Positions 33,651 to 45,077 of a DNA stretch of 64,000 nucleotides are shown piece by piece. The translations under genes were made by a program, and so were the position numbers. The notes beneath the pieces were generated by a model. That model did not search any database. It was not told the DNA's origin and saw only the letters and a program-made list of their open reading frames with translations. The DNA lies in assembly GCA_037501455.1 (NCBI GenBank), contig CM074859.1, positions 92,462,894 through 92,526,893 on the forward strand, read 5' to 3'. The number at the start of each line of letters is the position of its first letter. Position 1 is the stretch's first letter. This stretch comes from Lantana camara (taxonomy: Eukaryota; Streptophyta; Magnoliopsida; Lamiales; Verbenaceae).

Positions 33651-35573
33651 TGTTAGGAATAGTGCCCTAGAAAGCCGATTATATATCCGCTTTGTGCTTT
33701 TCCTTATTGTAATCACAGACGATCTTTTAATAAAATAACGAATTGAGGCAACACTTCTTTATATGCTCTTGTTTGGTATGTGTTTACTTTAGCTATGCAT
33801 GTATGAGAACTCCCCTAATCCTGATGACTTTAGGACTCTACCATTTAGGTGAAATAGTTCCTCAAACGAGGCCTATTTCACATAAGTCATGATTAGTAAA
33901 ATACTCCAATCCGATGAGTCCTACAGACAGTGGGAGTGTCAACCTGACTCCTCTAAGGCTTGCTTGTGGGATCACGCCCTTAAGAAGGACTACCTTGTTT
34001 CATGGAGGTGAAAAGTGTATAGTTGATACGTGCGTTATACATGAGGGTGCTTACTTCCATAAGTAAGTTCACTGAGGTACCCCGTGTGAGAAGATTCCTA
34101 AATGGGAAAGGAAGTTTCTATTTCAGGAAATGGAAACTTCCAGATTAGGAAATATCTCATGAGTCATTGATGTGATTAATTGATCCTTAGACTTGAGGTT
34201 CCATGTCACTTTATGAGTTAACTCTGTAGTCTTAGGTATAAGGTTTAATGGGTGTCGCCTTAGACAACTGATTCAAGGCTTATGCTGGGGCTGCACAAGT
34301 GACTCATAAAAGTGAATGAGAATCAAGAAAGGACATACACTTCCATTTGCAAGGTGATCTCTTATTGTGTAAGTCATTCATATGCCATATGGAGTCCTTG
34401 GCCAAGGCAGTAGATCAAGACATCAAGAAAAGGATTTCTTGGATTGAGATCAAATGGATATGAAATGCACTTAGCTTTAAGACCAAATTATTGGGATTCT
34501 GATTATTCCCTTGCCCTAGATCTTGGTTGAGAGATAGTAAGTAGGAGGATTGTATCTCACATCAGTCAATGACTTAAAGGTTCTGTCGAATCGATACATT
34601 CCAATTCAGCTAGGGGTTAAACACCTATTGCTAGACTATGGTCGTTTAATCTGTGGACTGATTAATTAATTAGTGAATTAATTAATTAGGGTCACTGCTA
34701 ATTGAATTGAGAACCTAGAGGGTCACACACAACAACTTGGTTACAGGAGTTGAGGCTTCAAAATGATTAAACGAGTTAATCGGGCCAAAGGGGTTCCACA
34801 CGTGTGAAGCACACGTGTGGGGACGTCACGTGCGTGACACGTGTCCTATAGGGATACGTGTGCAATGTGCGTGTATATTTATTTGTGTATTAAATAATTA
34901 ATGTGTTAATTATTTAATAGACTTTGGTTTAATTTTAAATTAAAATGAAAGTCTTATTTTGGAGAAATTAATTGTGAATTAATTAATTAGATAAATAAGT
35001 TATTTATTTATTAATAAATAAAGTATAATATTATCCAAAAGGGTTTGAATATTTTAGTTCTCTTAAAAGTTGATTTGAATTAGAATTCAAAGTCAAAGTT
35101 TAAAGTTACTTGATGATCAAGTAATAAGAGAGAGGGACCAAATCCTTAGTCCATAAGGACTAGGATCGGCCGCCCCTATCCTATATATAGGGGAGCCCGA
35201 GCTCCCCTTAGGGCTGATCGATTTTCTTTTGGTTCATGTGTTGAACACTATCCTTTCTCCAAGATAAAATGAACCCTAGGTTAAGCCTAAACACTAACTA
35301 GAGAACTAGCATCCTTACTAGTTAGATTGTAGTCAAGTTGGTGGACTATCTCTAGAGTGCTTCAAGTTAAAAGTTTTGAAGATTGGAGCTTTACCAAGGA
35401 GAGGGGATCCAGCCTCGAGAAGAGCGTTCTTGGGTGGCTTGAAACACTTCAAGAAAGATTATTGAAAAGTAAGTTTCTAATCTCTACGAATTAGGATTCA
35501 CTATTGCGAGTTTCGAGCTTTTTCTTGGAAAATTTTTAAATTTTCGCTGCTTTCTGATTCCTGTTTTTCAACA
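33651..35573 (+). repeat. 3' LTR of the + copia
   Basis: 1923 bases, near-identical to the 5' LTR. It contains an ACGT-core cluster at 34796-34862, including an inverted repeat CCACACGTGTG-AAG-CACACGTGTGG (34796-34820). TATATATA lies at about 35182-35189, followed by GGGGAGCCCGAGCTCCCC (35190-35207). It ends in AACA, followed by ACTTG. Confidence 0.95.
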
Positions 35574-35932
35574 ACTTGTACCTTCCATCATTCTCAAATG
35601 GAACAATCCCTTTGAGGTGTTATACCTTGTAACATGATCATGAGGGCGGTAAAGTTACTCTAAGTGGTCGTAAATCTCCCAAGCGAATTCCATGGACTCA
35701 TGCTATCTTTGCATGTCGGGAGACATGTTAGCAAGCATGAGACAACGGGCTTGGAGATTATCATCCTTCCACTTCTGGATTGCGTCCCGCTCAGCCCGGG
35801 TCAGAGCTTCCCCTTCGAAACGGGCTCCGCCTCGTAGAGAACATAAGTTCTCTTCTCAGAATCTAGAACGATTTTTAGATTCCTAAGCCAATCAGAATAG
35901 TTGGGACCTGTTAACTTGTTTGACACGTAGAG
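35574..35932 (-). pseudogene. Gag N-terminal part of the - strand copia; start codon deleted
   Basis: This resumes the gag interrupted at 22325. The - strand encodes the NKLTGPNYSDWLRNLK block near 35910 in a frame that is soon broken. Compared with the + copy, about 43 bases are missing at about 35930, from just before the gag ATG to the codons before NKL, so this copy has no gag start. It is degenerate and non-functional. Confidence 0.8.
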
Positions 35933-36124
35933 AATCACAGAATCTACGACCTAAATGGAAAAACAGAGAACTAAGTGAACATGCTGAATAATAACGATAT
36001 ACATGAGATTAGGTCTTTAATCTATGTAGCTCCTATTGTTTTTAGAAGATCTATAATTCTTAAAGATCTTAGAGGATACTTGTTATCCCAATAGGTACTA
36101 AGATCTTAAGCACTTTATCTCGAA

Positions 36125-36440
36125 CCCACGACACGCGGACATTCTTAATAAAGCCTAAGGTAGGTACAACTTACCAATTCCATCACTGTGGAATTCTTAG
36201 TAATGTTTTTGCATCACCTATCTTTCAATATGGATCCACGACTCGTGCGACATCCATATTTACTTAGGCGTTAAGCTAGACCCATCAATTATAAGATCAA
36301 GATCAAAACTTAGTTCGAACGACCCACGACTCGCGGACATCGCCCTCCCCAAAATTGACCTCGAAATATTGATCATTTAAAATGATCAATTAGGAAACTA
36401 AGAACTAATAGATTTCACATAATCACCCCACGACTCATGG
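36125..36440 (-). repeat. Four leader palindromes, reverse copy
   Basis: CCCACGACTCGCGG-type motifs at 36125-36138, 36236-36249, 36323-36336 and 36427-36440 correspond one to one with 26297-25981. Spacings of about 110, 87 and 104 bases are close to those of the + copy. Confidence 0.75.
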
Positions 36441-37559
36441 ATAGTAACTAGCTTTCTCTATTAAACTTAAATCCTATTGATGGAATGTTAGGAATTTAAT
36501 TCAAAATTTGCGCCTCGAATTAAACACCTATTTTTCAAAAATTAGCTTAATATTTAATAGGAATTTTCGATTTAACGGGGAGAGTTGTCCGGTTTGACCT
36601 CACGAATATATATGTTATCCATTTTAATTAGTTTTGATTAATGTAAGTACAACTTAAATTCATTTCACACAAGTACATAGCAGATAACATGTCCTAGCAT
36701 GATACTAACATGTGATTATCATGGGTTCTACCTTCTTATGCGTGATATTGGGAGCCACTCCACAATCACAAGTTCTAACATACATGCCACATAAAACAGT
36801 TTAAATCACATAAGGGAATTGGAAATAAAACGATGCCCTATCTATTACAATAATAGAAATCCTCTCTTACACTTCAAGAGGTGTTCACTTATGGCCTCCA
36901 TCTTGTTACTTATTGTGTGGATCTATCTTACTCCATGGGTGCATTGTCTCCAAAATGAAAGAAAAATACCTCCCCACCTATCTCTACTCTCAAATTACAA
37001 TAAAAGGAAAAAGACATAAAGTAATAAGGCTCAATCTTCATATTGGCCTTAGACACTTACACGGGGCATACCCCGACCTCAAAAACAGTAATATGGAAAG
37101 CCACATAATAAATACATAACAGTACGCACATAACAGTATGCAACTATGGGGCTCCAACCCCAATTTAAACCATCCATGTGCATAAATTAAAACCATACAT
37201 AAGATTAAACCCATGATCACCTAACATGCATCAATTGCAAGAACTTAAATTTAACCAATAAATTAAAATTCTCGCTTTAAGCCCTAATAGCTTAAAACAC
37301 GACTTAGATTCAATTCTTGTTCAAGAGCCTTTTCTATAAAACCCGAAAACAATAAACTAATAAAATTCCAATTAATTTCTGAAAATTAATAATTTTATTC
37401 CTTCAATATTTTCAGAAAATAAAGTTCGTAATTTTTTCAAAATTTAAATCCTCATAATTTCTCAAAATCCCAATTTAAACAATTATTTCAAAAATAATTC
37501 AAATTTAATAAAACAAAATTTTATAGAAAAATTAAATTGGGATTTCAAGGACCGAAAAT

Positions 37560-37790
37560 ACGAAAACACGAAAATGGACCCGGAACGCCCCGGAGCACGC
37601 CACGAAGCCGCGCAGCTACGCACGTAAACACAAGCGCCAGCGGTGCATACAGAGTGCGGCAATCGCACGCAGCCTCACGCGGCGTGGGGGGAAACTCGGC
37701 CTGGGCGTCCCACGCGGTTGTGGGACGGAGCGTACGGGCCTGGGCGTGCGACACCTTAACATGCCCAGGCTCGTATTTTCGTACCGCATT
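37560..37790. other. GC-rich island in the leader, reverse copy
   Basis: It has the same position and edges as 24520-24830 but a shorter and mostly different middle. The overlapping ORFs on both strands (up to 109 aa) are not conserved between the copies. Confidence 0.6.
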
Positions 37791-38050
37791 TCGTTTTTTG
37801 TATTACAGGTTTCTCCAAAACCCAATTCAATCCAAAATTAAAAAATACGATTTAAATAGATTTTAACTAAAACAGTTTTTTTAAAAACACGATTTTAGAA
37901 AATAGTTGTTTTCAGAAACTTTTAGGAAAAATACAGTTTCGTATTTCAGGCTTTCTAAAAGAATTTAAGAATACTCAATTCGCATCTAAGCCTAAGAATT
38001 TCTACCAAATTCAAAATAATTGAAACGAATCAGAAATAATCCTTGCAAGG

Positions 38051-38064
38051 TGGCTCTGATACCA
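38051..38064 (-). other. Primer binding site of the - strand copia
   Basis: The - strand reads TGGTATCAGAGCCA, an exact match to the complement of the initiator-Met tRNA 3' end, two bases from the LTR. Confidence 0.95.
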
Positions 38065-38066
38065 CT

Positions 38067-39982
38067 TCTTGGGAAAACGAGACAAAAACGCAGCTGAAAT
38101 TTAAAAATTTTCCCAATAAGTTAGGATCGAATCTTGCAATTCCTATTCCCAAATTCGTAGAGATCAAGAAATTCACTTAGATAGTATCTTTCTTGACACG
38201 TTCTAGCCGCCTAAGAACGCTCTTCACGCAGCTTGATCCCCAAAAGTTCCTTCGAATCTTTCAAGACTTCACGATAGTAGCCCTCTAGAGAATTACTCCA
38301 CCAACCTCGACCACGATCCGAATAGGGAGGATACTAGTTCTATATTCAGTGTTTAGGCTCTAGGGTTTAGTGTATAATTATTCAAGAAGGAGAAATTGTG
38401 TATCAATCTCCCTAGGGGTTCGAACCCCTCATATAAATAGGCTTAGGGTTCGAACCGCATTCCTTGTTGGACAAGGATCCCAAACTCTTTTGGAAAGGGA
38501 TTTCTTTGTTTGGAGAGTAAGACTCTTACTTTGACCAAAAGTCTCCTTTTGACCAACTTGTCAAGCAAGAATAATATCTAACTCTCTTAGATATTTTATT
38601 TTACTTTATTTATTAAATAATAAATAACTTGAAGACTAATAATTAATTAATTCATAATTAATTATTTATTAGACTTTAATTCTCCAAATTAAGACTTTAA
38701 TATTAATTCAAAATTAAATCAAAGTCCATTAAATAATTAACACATTAATTATTTAATATATACACATAAATATACACGTGACTACATGTGTCACTTAGGA
38801 CACATGTCATTCACGTGTTCCACACGTGTGCTTCATACTTGTGGGCCCCACCATTCTCTTAATGGTTCGATCAACTCGTTTAATCGATTCAAGCCTTAAC
38901 CCACGTGACCGGGTTGTTGTGTGTGACCCTCTAGGTTCTTAATTCAATTAGCAGTGACCCTAATTAATTAATCAGTCCACAGATCAAACGACCATAGTCT
39001 AGCAACAGGTGTTTGACCTCTAGCTGAATAAGAATGTCTTGATTCGACAGAACCTTTAAGTCATTGATATATGTGAGATACAATCCTCCTACGTCCTATC
39101 TCTCAATCAAGATCTAGGTCAAGGAAATAATTAGAACCCTAATAATCTTGATCTTATTGTTAAGTGCATTTCATATCCATTTGATCTCAATCCAAGAAAC
39201 TCATTACTTGATGTATTGATCCACTGCCTTGGCCAAGGACTCCTAGATGGCATATGAATGACTTACACAAAAAGAGATCATCATCTTGCCAATGCAAGCG
39301 TAGGTCCTTTATCGATCCTCATATACTTTCATGTGTCACTTGTGTAGCCCCAGCATAAGTCTTGAATCAGTTGTCTAAGGCGACACTCTTTAAAGCTTAC
39401 ACCTAAGACTGCAGATTTAGCTCATAAAGTATCAATGGAACCTTAAGTCTAAAGATCACTTAATCACATCAATGACTTGTGAGATATTTCCTAATCTGGA
39501 AGTTTCTATTTCTAGATATAGAAACTTCCTTTCCCATTTAGGAATATTCTCACACGGGACACCTCAGTGTACTTACATAGAATAAGCAAGCATCCTCATG
39601 TATCACGCACGTATCAACAATACACTTTACACCCCATGAAACAAGGTGGTCCTTCTTAAGGGCGTGATCACACGAGCAAGCCTCGATTGACTCAGGTTGA
39701 CACTCCCATTGTCTATAGGATTCATCGGCTTGGAGTGATTTCTAATCATGATTTATGTGATATAGGGCTCGTCTCATGAACCACTTCGCCTAAATGGTTG
39801 AGTCCTATAAGTCATATTGATTAGGGGAGTTCTTATACATGCGCAGTCAAAAGTAAACAGACAATCAAACAAGAGCATATGAAGAAGTGTTACCTTAATT
39901 CGTATTATTCAAAGATTGTCTGTGATTTACAAAAGGAAAGTACTAAAGCAGACTATTACATCGGCTTTCAGGGCACTATTCC
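38067..39982 (-). repeat. 5' LTR of the - strand copia, main piece
   Basis: It starts TCTTGGGAAAACG, where TGTTGGG is expected, so the terminal G is mutated. It ends at ATTCC (39978-39982), where a solo LTR is inserted; the last five bases TAACA are at 43099-43103. The core palindrome AGGGGTTCGAACCCCT (38414-38429) adjoins a - strand TATA-like ATTTATAT (38432-38439). ACGT-core motifs lie near 38812-38850. Confidence 0.9.
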
Positions 39983-42900
39983 TGTAGCGCCTCCCCAACA
40001 CTACAACCCCGCACCGCAATACTCCCTGAGTGGAGGTTAGACCCAACATTCAGGAAATACTACGGCGAACGGTCAGTATAATATATGAATGGAGTATGTG
40101 ACACAGTGCAGCGGAAGATAAAGAGATTCAACTTTACCAATGAACGGGGAGGATAACGTACAATGAGCAAGGATTATCATTATTGAGCAAAGCAGTTCAC
40201 AAAAGAGTACAACAGGTTGACATGCAAGGACAAAGTATGAGATGGTTTGTTTCTACAGAGAGTAGGCTCAAGACAGTGTACTCTTAGGATCGGATCCAAC
40301 CAACGGTTGTAGTGCTTCAAGATACCTCTAGTTGTCGTTCATTGATTCCTAAAATCATGCATTTTAAAAATAGGTGAGAGGGTTAGTCAAAGTGACTAAG
40401 TGAAGGGGTATAATAACTTATTGATATATGTATATATATATATGTATATGATCAAGAAGATCTTGATCTGAAATATTACCAATAGGATATAAAAAATAGG
40501 AAACGATTCATAATAATTGTAAAACAAGGATAGGGGTAGTTTGGAATATTTGTAGAAATATGAACCGTCTATAACAAGAACATTAATGCCCGCAAGCTAG
40601 GCCTCTCCATCCATAACTCCTTAAATAATTGGTAAAATAGTATCGGGCTGATCTGGCTCCGATACTTCAATAAAACCAAGAATATTAACTCCACTACTCC
40701 TTGATGTCAATAGGGAATCAAACCCTAGAGACCACGAACACGATTCGGGAGGCAGCTATCTCTCCCTCATCCCTTGCCGTGGAGTAACTAACCTCCAGTT
40801 AAACCACTACCAAGAGGTGGTGGCAGTCCGCAGCACCAACAATACCCTCGGCCCGATACCTTCCAGGTAATTGCTCGCTACGGATACAGCCGGGGCCCAT
40901 AACATGAATCAAGAACAATATTTTGCTTACATAACCCGGAATCAATGTTTTGATCAAGTGGACTTGAAATATATAATGTCTTAGTAAAACGTTGATTCCG
41001 GCATGAAAGTATTTTTTCCCTTAAGAGGGACATTGTAGTACAATAATATGTATATAGGGTAGTAAATCAAAATGATAGGTAGGCTTGGAAATAGTTTTTA
41101 TATAGATACATATGTATAGCATGATTCCAGTTGAAAACATTTTAACCCTCACCTATACCGGTAGTCAGACATTGTAATATGGATTCCAGTGCGCCTGAAA
41201 GTATTAACTACTATAGGCTTAGAACTAGGTTCCATATTTTAATTAAATAAGCACATAAAACACATAATGTTCATGCATAAAAGGATTACATCAAGTAAAC
41301 ACAAAAACTATATCATGTTAGAGAATTCACGGTAGACTCTAATTTTAACCGTTTAAGGGAAATTAAGTAATTAATCAGGTTTCATGAATTCTTTAACCAC
41401 TTAAATATTTATTAATCACATTATAATCTTAATTATAACGTTAGAAATGGAATTTAGAATTTAATTTGACAATGTCGGTTGGTTTTTGAAATTATTTTAC
41501 AACTTACCCATTTTTGGAATAATTTGGATAAAATCCTTCTTTAAAAATTCCAAAACCCATTTTATAATTATTTTTAATTAATTTTCGAAATTAATTGCAT
41601 ATGTGTTGACCAAAAAATCAAAATTACTATTGAAAACATTTACTATTCAATTTCTTATGAATTGAACACCTTATAACACAAAATCGAACACACACACTCC
41701 CACGCTATCACACGTGAACTTAAAATTGTTCAAGAACAACATGAACATGTTCTTGAGCCTATTTGAATATTCAAAGAAGGTATGTAACACATTTGATCAT
41801 ATTCATATTTATAACATAGAATTTGAAGCATAATATAGCAAAATATATTAATTCTCTATGAAAAATAATTCTAAATAAATTATTCTTGACATGAATTTAA
41901 TCAAACAAGATCATAATTATTTAAACACATATTCATATCATATCATATAATAACTCATGCATTTAATTAAATAAAATGCATATATGTTATCACATTTTTC
42001 CTAAACTAGCATAAATAGCATATATTTCATAAAATAAATTCCTAAAGCATAATTTAATTAAATCTAAGCATGCTATACTCATAAACACCCTAAGAACATA
42101 TTATAAAGCATGAAATAATAAAAGAACAAGACTCATACCTTAGAGAGAGAGAGGAGTGGCCGAACTAGGGAGAGAAAGTGAGTGATTTTGCTGTAGTTTT
42201 GGAAATGAGCTTGGAGGGGTATTTATACTTGGGATTTAGGGGCTTACCTTGCAATTTTTAAGAGTTTAGGGGGGATGTGGAAGCTTCATATCCTAGACAA
42301 ATGCTTGGTTGCTACTTAGGTAATGTGGATGAATTATATTTTAGACATATGCTTGGTAATTAGATAGGAAATGTGGGGAAAATATGTCTATTTATTTAAA
42401 CTTTCTAGAAGGTTTATGTTGAATAAAAATAAATATAAAATGGTATAAAATTTATTCAAGAGTCGAGAGGTGAAACCTTGAAGTAGTAAATTAATGAAAG
42501 AACGAGTGAAAAATAAGCTTCGTTTTGATTATAAATGTGGAATATTTAGAGTTTTCGTTTATAAATTATGAATATTAAAGATGATGAAAATCATGAGAAA
42601 ATTATGTAAACGAAGCTATGACGAAGTCTAAAGGTTGTAAAAATTATCATATTTTAGAGAAAAAATTCAAGAAACGTTTTGAGTAAAATTTCGAATATTG
42701 AATGAAAGCTAATTGTTTAAAATAAAATGATAATTTTTAGAAAGGAAAATATTTATAAAATATGCTATGGGTGGAATCGAGTTTTGGTAAATGTATGAAA
42801 ATTCACAAAATAATTCAAGGATCGTTTTGACTATAATATTGAATATCGAAAGGTGGATGAGTAAAGAGTTATTTACGATCGAACTATAAGCTAGGGTTTT

Positions 42901-43093
42901 GCCGATTTTTGATGCTACTAGAGTTAGGATGGGAATTATGGTTCACGGAGAGTGTCAAGATCCTCGAAATAATGTGAGGATTCTTTTGGTCACAATATTG
43001 GATAGTAAAAGTACTTTCGAGAATGTAGGAAAATTCTAGGGTTGTAGGGCTATATTCGTAATTTCTAACTTGCCCCTGTTTCGGGCTATTACA
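39983..43093 (-). mobile_element. Solo long LTR (3111 bp), ATTCC duplication
   Basis: Flanked by ATTCC at 39978-39982 and 43094-43098. On the - strand it starts TGTAATAGCCCG and ends GGAGGCGCTACA. It is strongly AT-rich, has a short TA-rich microsatellite at about 40425-40450, and has no palindrome cluster that I can see. The - strand near 40370-40410 has the CACTTAGTC...GACTAAC block, related to the CCCCTCAC...GACTGAC block in other LTRs. No gene. Confidence 0.9.
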
Positions 43094-43103
43094 ATTCCTA
43101 ACA

Positions 43104-44715
43104 GTTCCATCCATATTTTCAAAAGCTATCTGGAGCTCAGAAAACAATAAATGGAAAGACGCAATAGAGGAAGAGATGCAATCTCTTCAGAAGAACAAGA
43201 CGTGGCAGTTGGCACAACTACCAAGGATTTCCTAACAAAGACGATGTTCACTTCAAGGCGAGATTGGTAGCTTAAGGCTACGCTCAGAAGGGGGGAGTTG
43301 ATTATAATGAAGTGTTTTCTCTAGTTGTTAAGCACTCCTCCATTAGAATTTTGTTGGCCTTGGTAACGAAGTTAAATTTAGAGCTAACTCAACTCGATAT
43401 GAAAACCGCGTTCCTGCACGGCGATTTGGAAGAGGAAATCTATATGTCTCAATTAGATGGATAGAAAGTTGCTGGTAAAGAAAATAGGGTTTGCAAGCTA
43501 GACAAATCGTTGTACGGATTGAAGTAATCGCCGAGACAATGATACAAACGATTTGATAAGTTTATGTTGGGTCAAAGGTACACAAAGTGCAAATACGACC
43601 ACTGTATGTATTTGCGTGGGCTACAAGATGGAACCTACAACTACCTACTGTTTTAATGTTGATGATATGCTGATAGCATCAAAGAGCCAGGATGAAATTG
43701 ACAAGTTGAAGGCTCAATTGAGTAAGGAGTTTGAGATGAAGGATTTGGGAGAAGCCAATAACATTCTCCGAATGGAGATAAGCAGGGATCAGCAGAGAGG
43801 CAAGCTTTGGCTGACTCAAAAGTAGTATTTGAACAAAGTAATATAGCAGTTTGGTATATGTCAAGATACAAAACCTGTAGGTACTCCCCTTGCCCCCCAC
43901 TTGAAGCTTAGCAGCCAGTTATCTCCTAAGACGGAAGAAGAACGAGAATACATGGAAAAAGTCCCATATGCGAATGCAGTTGGTAGCCTGATGTATGCAA
44001 TGGTGTGTACAAGACCGGATATTTCACAAGTTGTTGGCGTAGTGAGCAGATATATGCATGATCCGGGAAAAGCTCACCGGCAAGCTGTGAAATGGATTCT
44101 GCGGTATATTCAAGATACCGTAGACGTTGGTTTATTGTTTGAGCGGGATGAAACACTTGGTCAAGACATAATTGGATATTGTGACTCTAACTATGCTGGA
44201 CATTTGGATAAGCGAAGATCTACAACTGGCTACTTGTTCACTTTAGCGAATGCGCCAGTTAGTTGAAAATCGACCTTACAGTCAACGGTGGCATTGTCTA
44301 CGACAGAGGCAGAGTATATGGGTGTTACAGAAGCTGTAAAGGAAGCAATTTAGCTTCAAGGACTGTTTAAAGATTTGGGAGTTGGTCAAAAGCACCTCGC
44401 GGTGTATTGTGACAGTCAGAGTGCTATTCATTTAGCAAAGAACCAAACTTTTCATGCAAGGACGAAGCATATTGATGTTCGCTATCACTTTGTGCGGGAA
44501 ATTCTCGAAGAAGAGCAGATTGCTCTTCAGAAGATTCGGACTACAGAGAAGACTGCAGACATGAGGACCAAGGTGGTGACAAAGACCAACTTTAAACATT
44601 GTTTAGACTTGGTTAATATCCTGCACTTAGTGCATTTGGAGGCACTACATTCTGTTAGGAGAGATGAAGTTAGTTTGTGTTTGGTGGGACCACAAATTGT
44701 GCCAAGGTGGAGATT
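43104..44715 (+). pseudogene. RT and RNase H remnant of the oldest copia (3' part)
   Basis: This is the 3' half of the copia polyprotein begun at 6696. Blocks are visible in order: NNKWKDAIEEEMQSL, QLDMKTAFLHGDLEEEIYM, the RT active site reading NVDD for YVDD near 43660, EFEMKDLGEANNILRMEI, VGSLMYAMVCTRPDI, GYCDSNYAGHLDKRRSTTGY and the RNase H tail HIDVRYHFVREI near 44470. At least seven in-frame stops and some frame changes break it. Several are Trp or Gln codons turned into stops, as expected from cytosine deamination. RNA/DNA polymerase activity is lost. Tork/Tnt1-like. Confidence 0.9.
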
Positions 44716-45077
44716 TGTTGGTTTGTGGCATAATTTGTACCCCACATTGGAATCTTAGAATAGGACAATTGTTATTTGTTCCAAATAGGAGTTTTGCAAT
44801 AGTTTCGGGATGAGCTAACACTATAAATAGGCTCCTTCCCCTTCTAGCTTAATGCATTGAAACAAAGTTTGTCTCTACTTTGTAATATTTCTTAAGTGAA
44901 ATATAATTTAAGTAGTGCCCGAGGATGTAGGCTAAATTGGCCGAACCTCGTTAAATTTGGTGTTTTTTTAATTACGCCTTTTAATCACCTTTTTTGGGTT
45001 ATATTTAGTTTATTATTTACCTAATTTTTGTTGGTGTAATTTTAGGCATTATAGTTTGTTCGATCGCTTCCGCAACA
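44716..45077 (+). repeat. 3' LTR of the oldest copia (362 bp)
   Basis: It starts TGTTGG at 44716, right after the polypurine tract CAAGGTGGAGATT, and ends CCGCAACA at 45077. TATAAATAG at about 44822-44830 is the likely TATA box. The short LTR contrasts with the 1.9-kb LTRs of the inserted copia family. The partner 5' LTR is not in the window. Confidence 0.75.

Larger units (their letters stand above)
22326..35573 (+). mobile_element. Full-length Ty1/copia element (about 10 kb net), ACTTG duplication
   Basis: It has two LTRs of 1919 and 1923 bases, a primer site, a long leader, gag, protease, integrase, RT, RNase H, polypurine tract and a 3.3-kb solo LTR nested in RT. The 5-bp duplication ACTTG is at 22321-22325 and 35574-35578. 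It is inserted in the gag of a - strand element of the same family, so the two form a large inverted pair. The coding region has several stops and frameshifts, so it is not autonomous now. Lineage assignment (Angela/Tork-like) is tentative. Confidence 0.95.
35933..38050 (-). other. Leader of the - strand copia
   Basis: Reverse copy of the leader at 24261-26503. It carries four palindromic motifs (36125-36440) and a GC island (37560-37790). No gene is supported. Confidence 0.75.
7844..43103 (-). mobile_element. Ty1/copia element on the - strand, split by three insertions
   Basis: The element consists of a 3' LTR (7844-8004 plus 17866-19670), interior (19671-22325 plus 35579-38066) and 5' LTR (38067-39982 plus 43099-43103). 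That totals about 9.0 kb once insertions are removed. It lost about 0.9 kb between gag and integrase relative to the + copy at 22326-35573. The pieces join exactly when the insertions and one copy of each target duplication are removed. No duplication flanks the whole element: 7839-7843 is CTCCG and 43104-43108 is GTTCC, and about 0.9 kb of the host copia is missing at the site. Lineage may be Angela/Tork-like, from LTR size and motifs; that is a guess. Confidence 0.85.

Noticed and set aside
40425..40450. TA-rich tract as a promoter
   Set aside because: It is a short microsatellite in a solo LTR, not at the TATA position of related LTRs.
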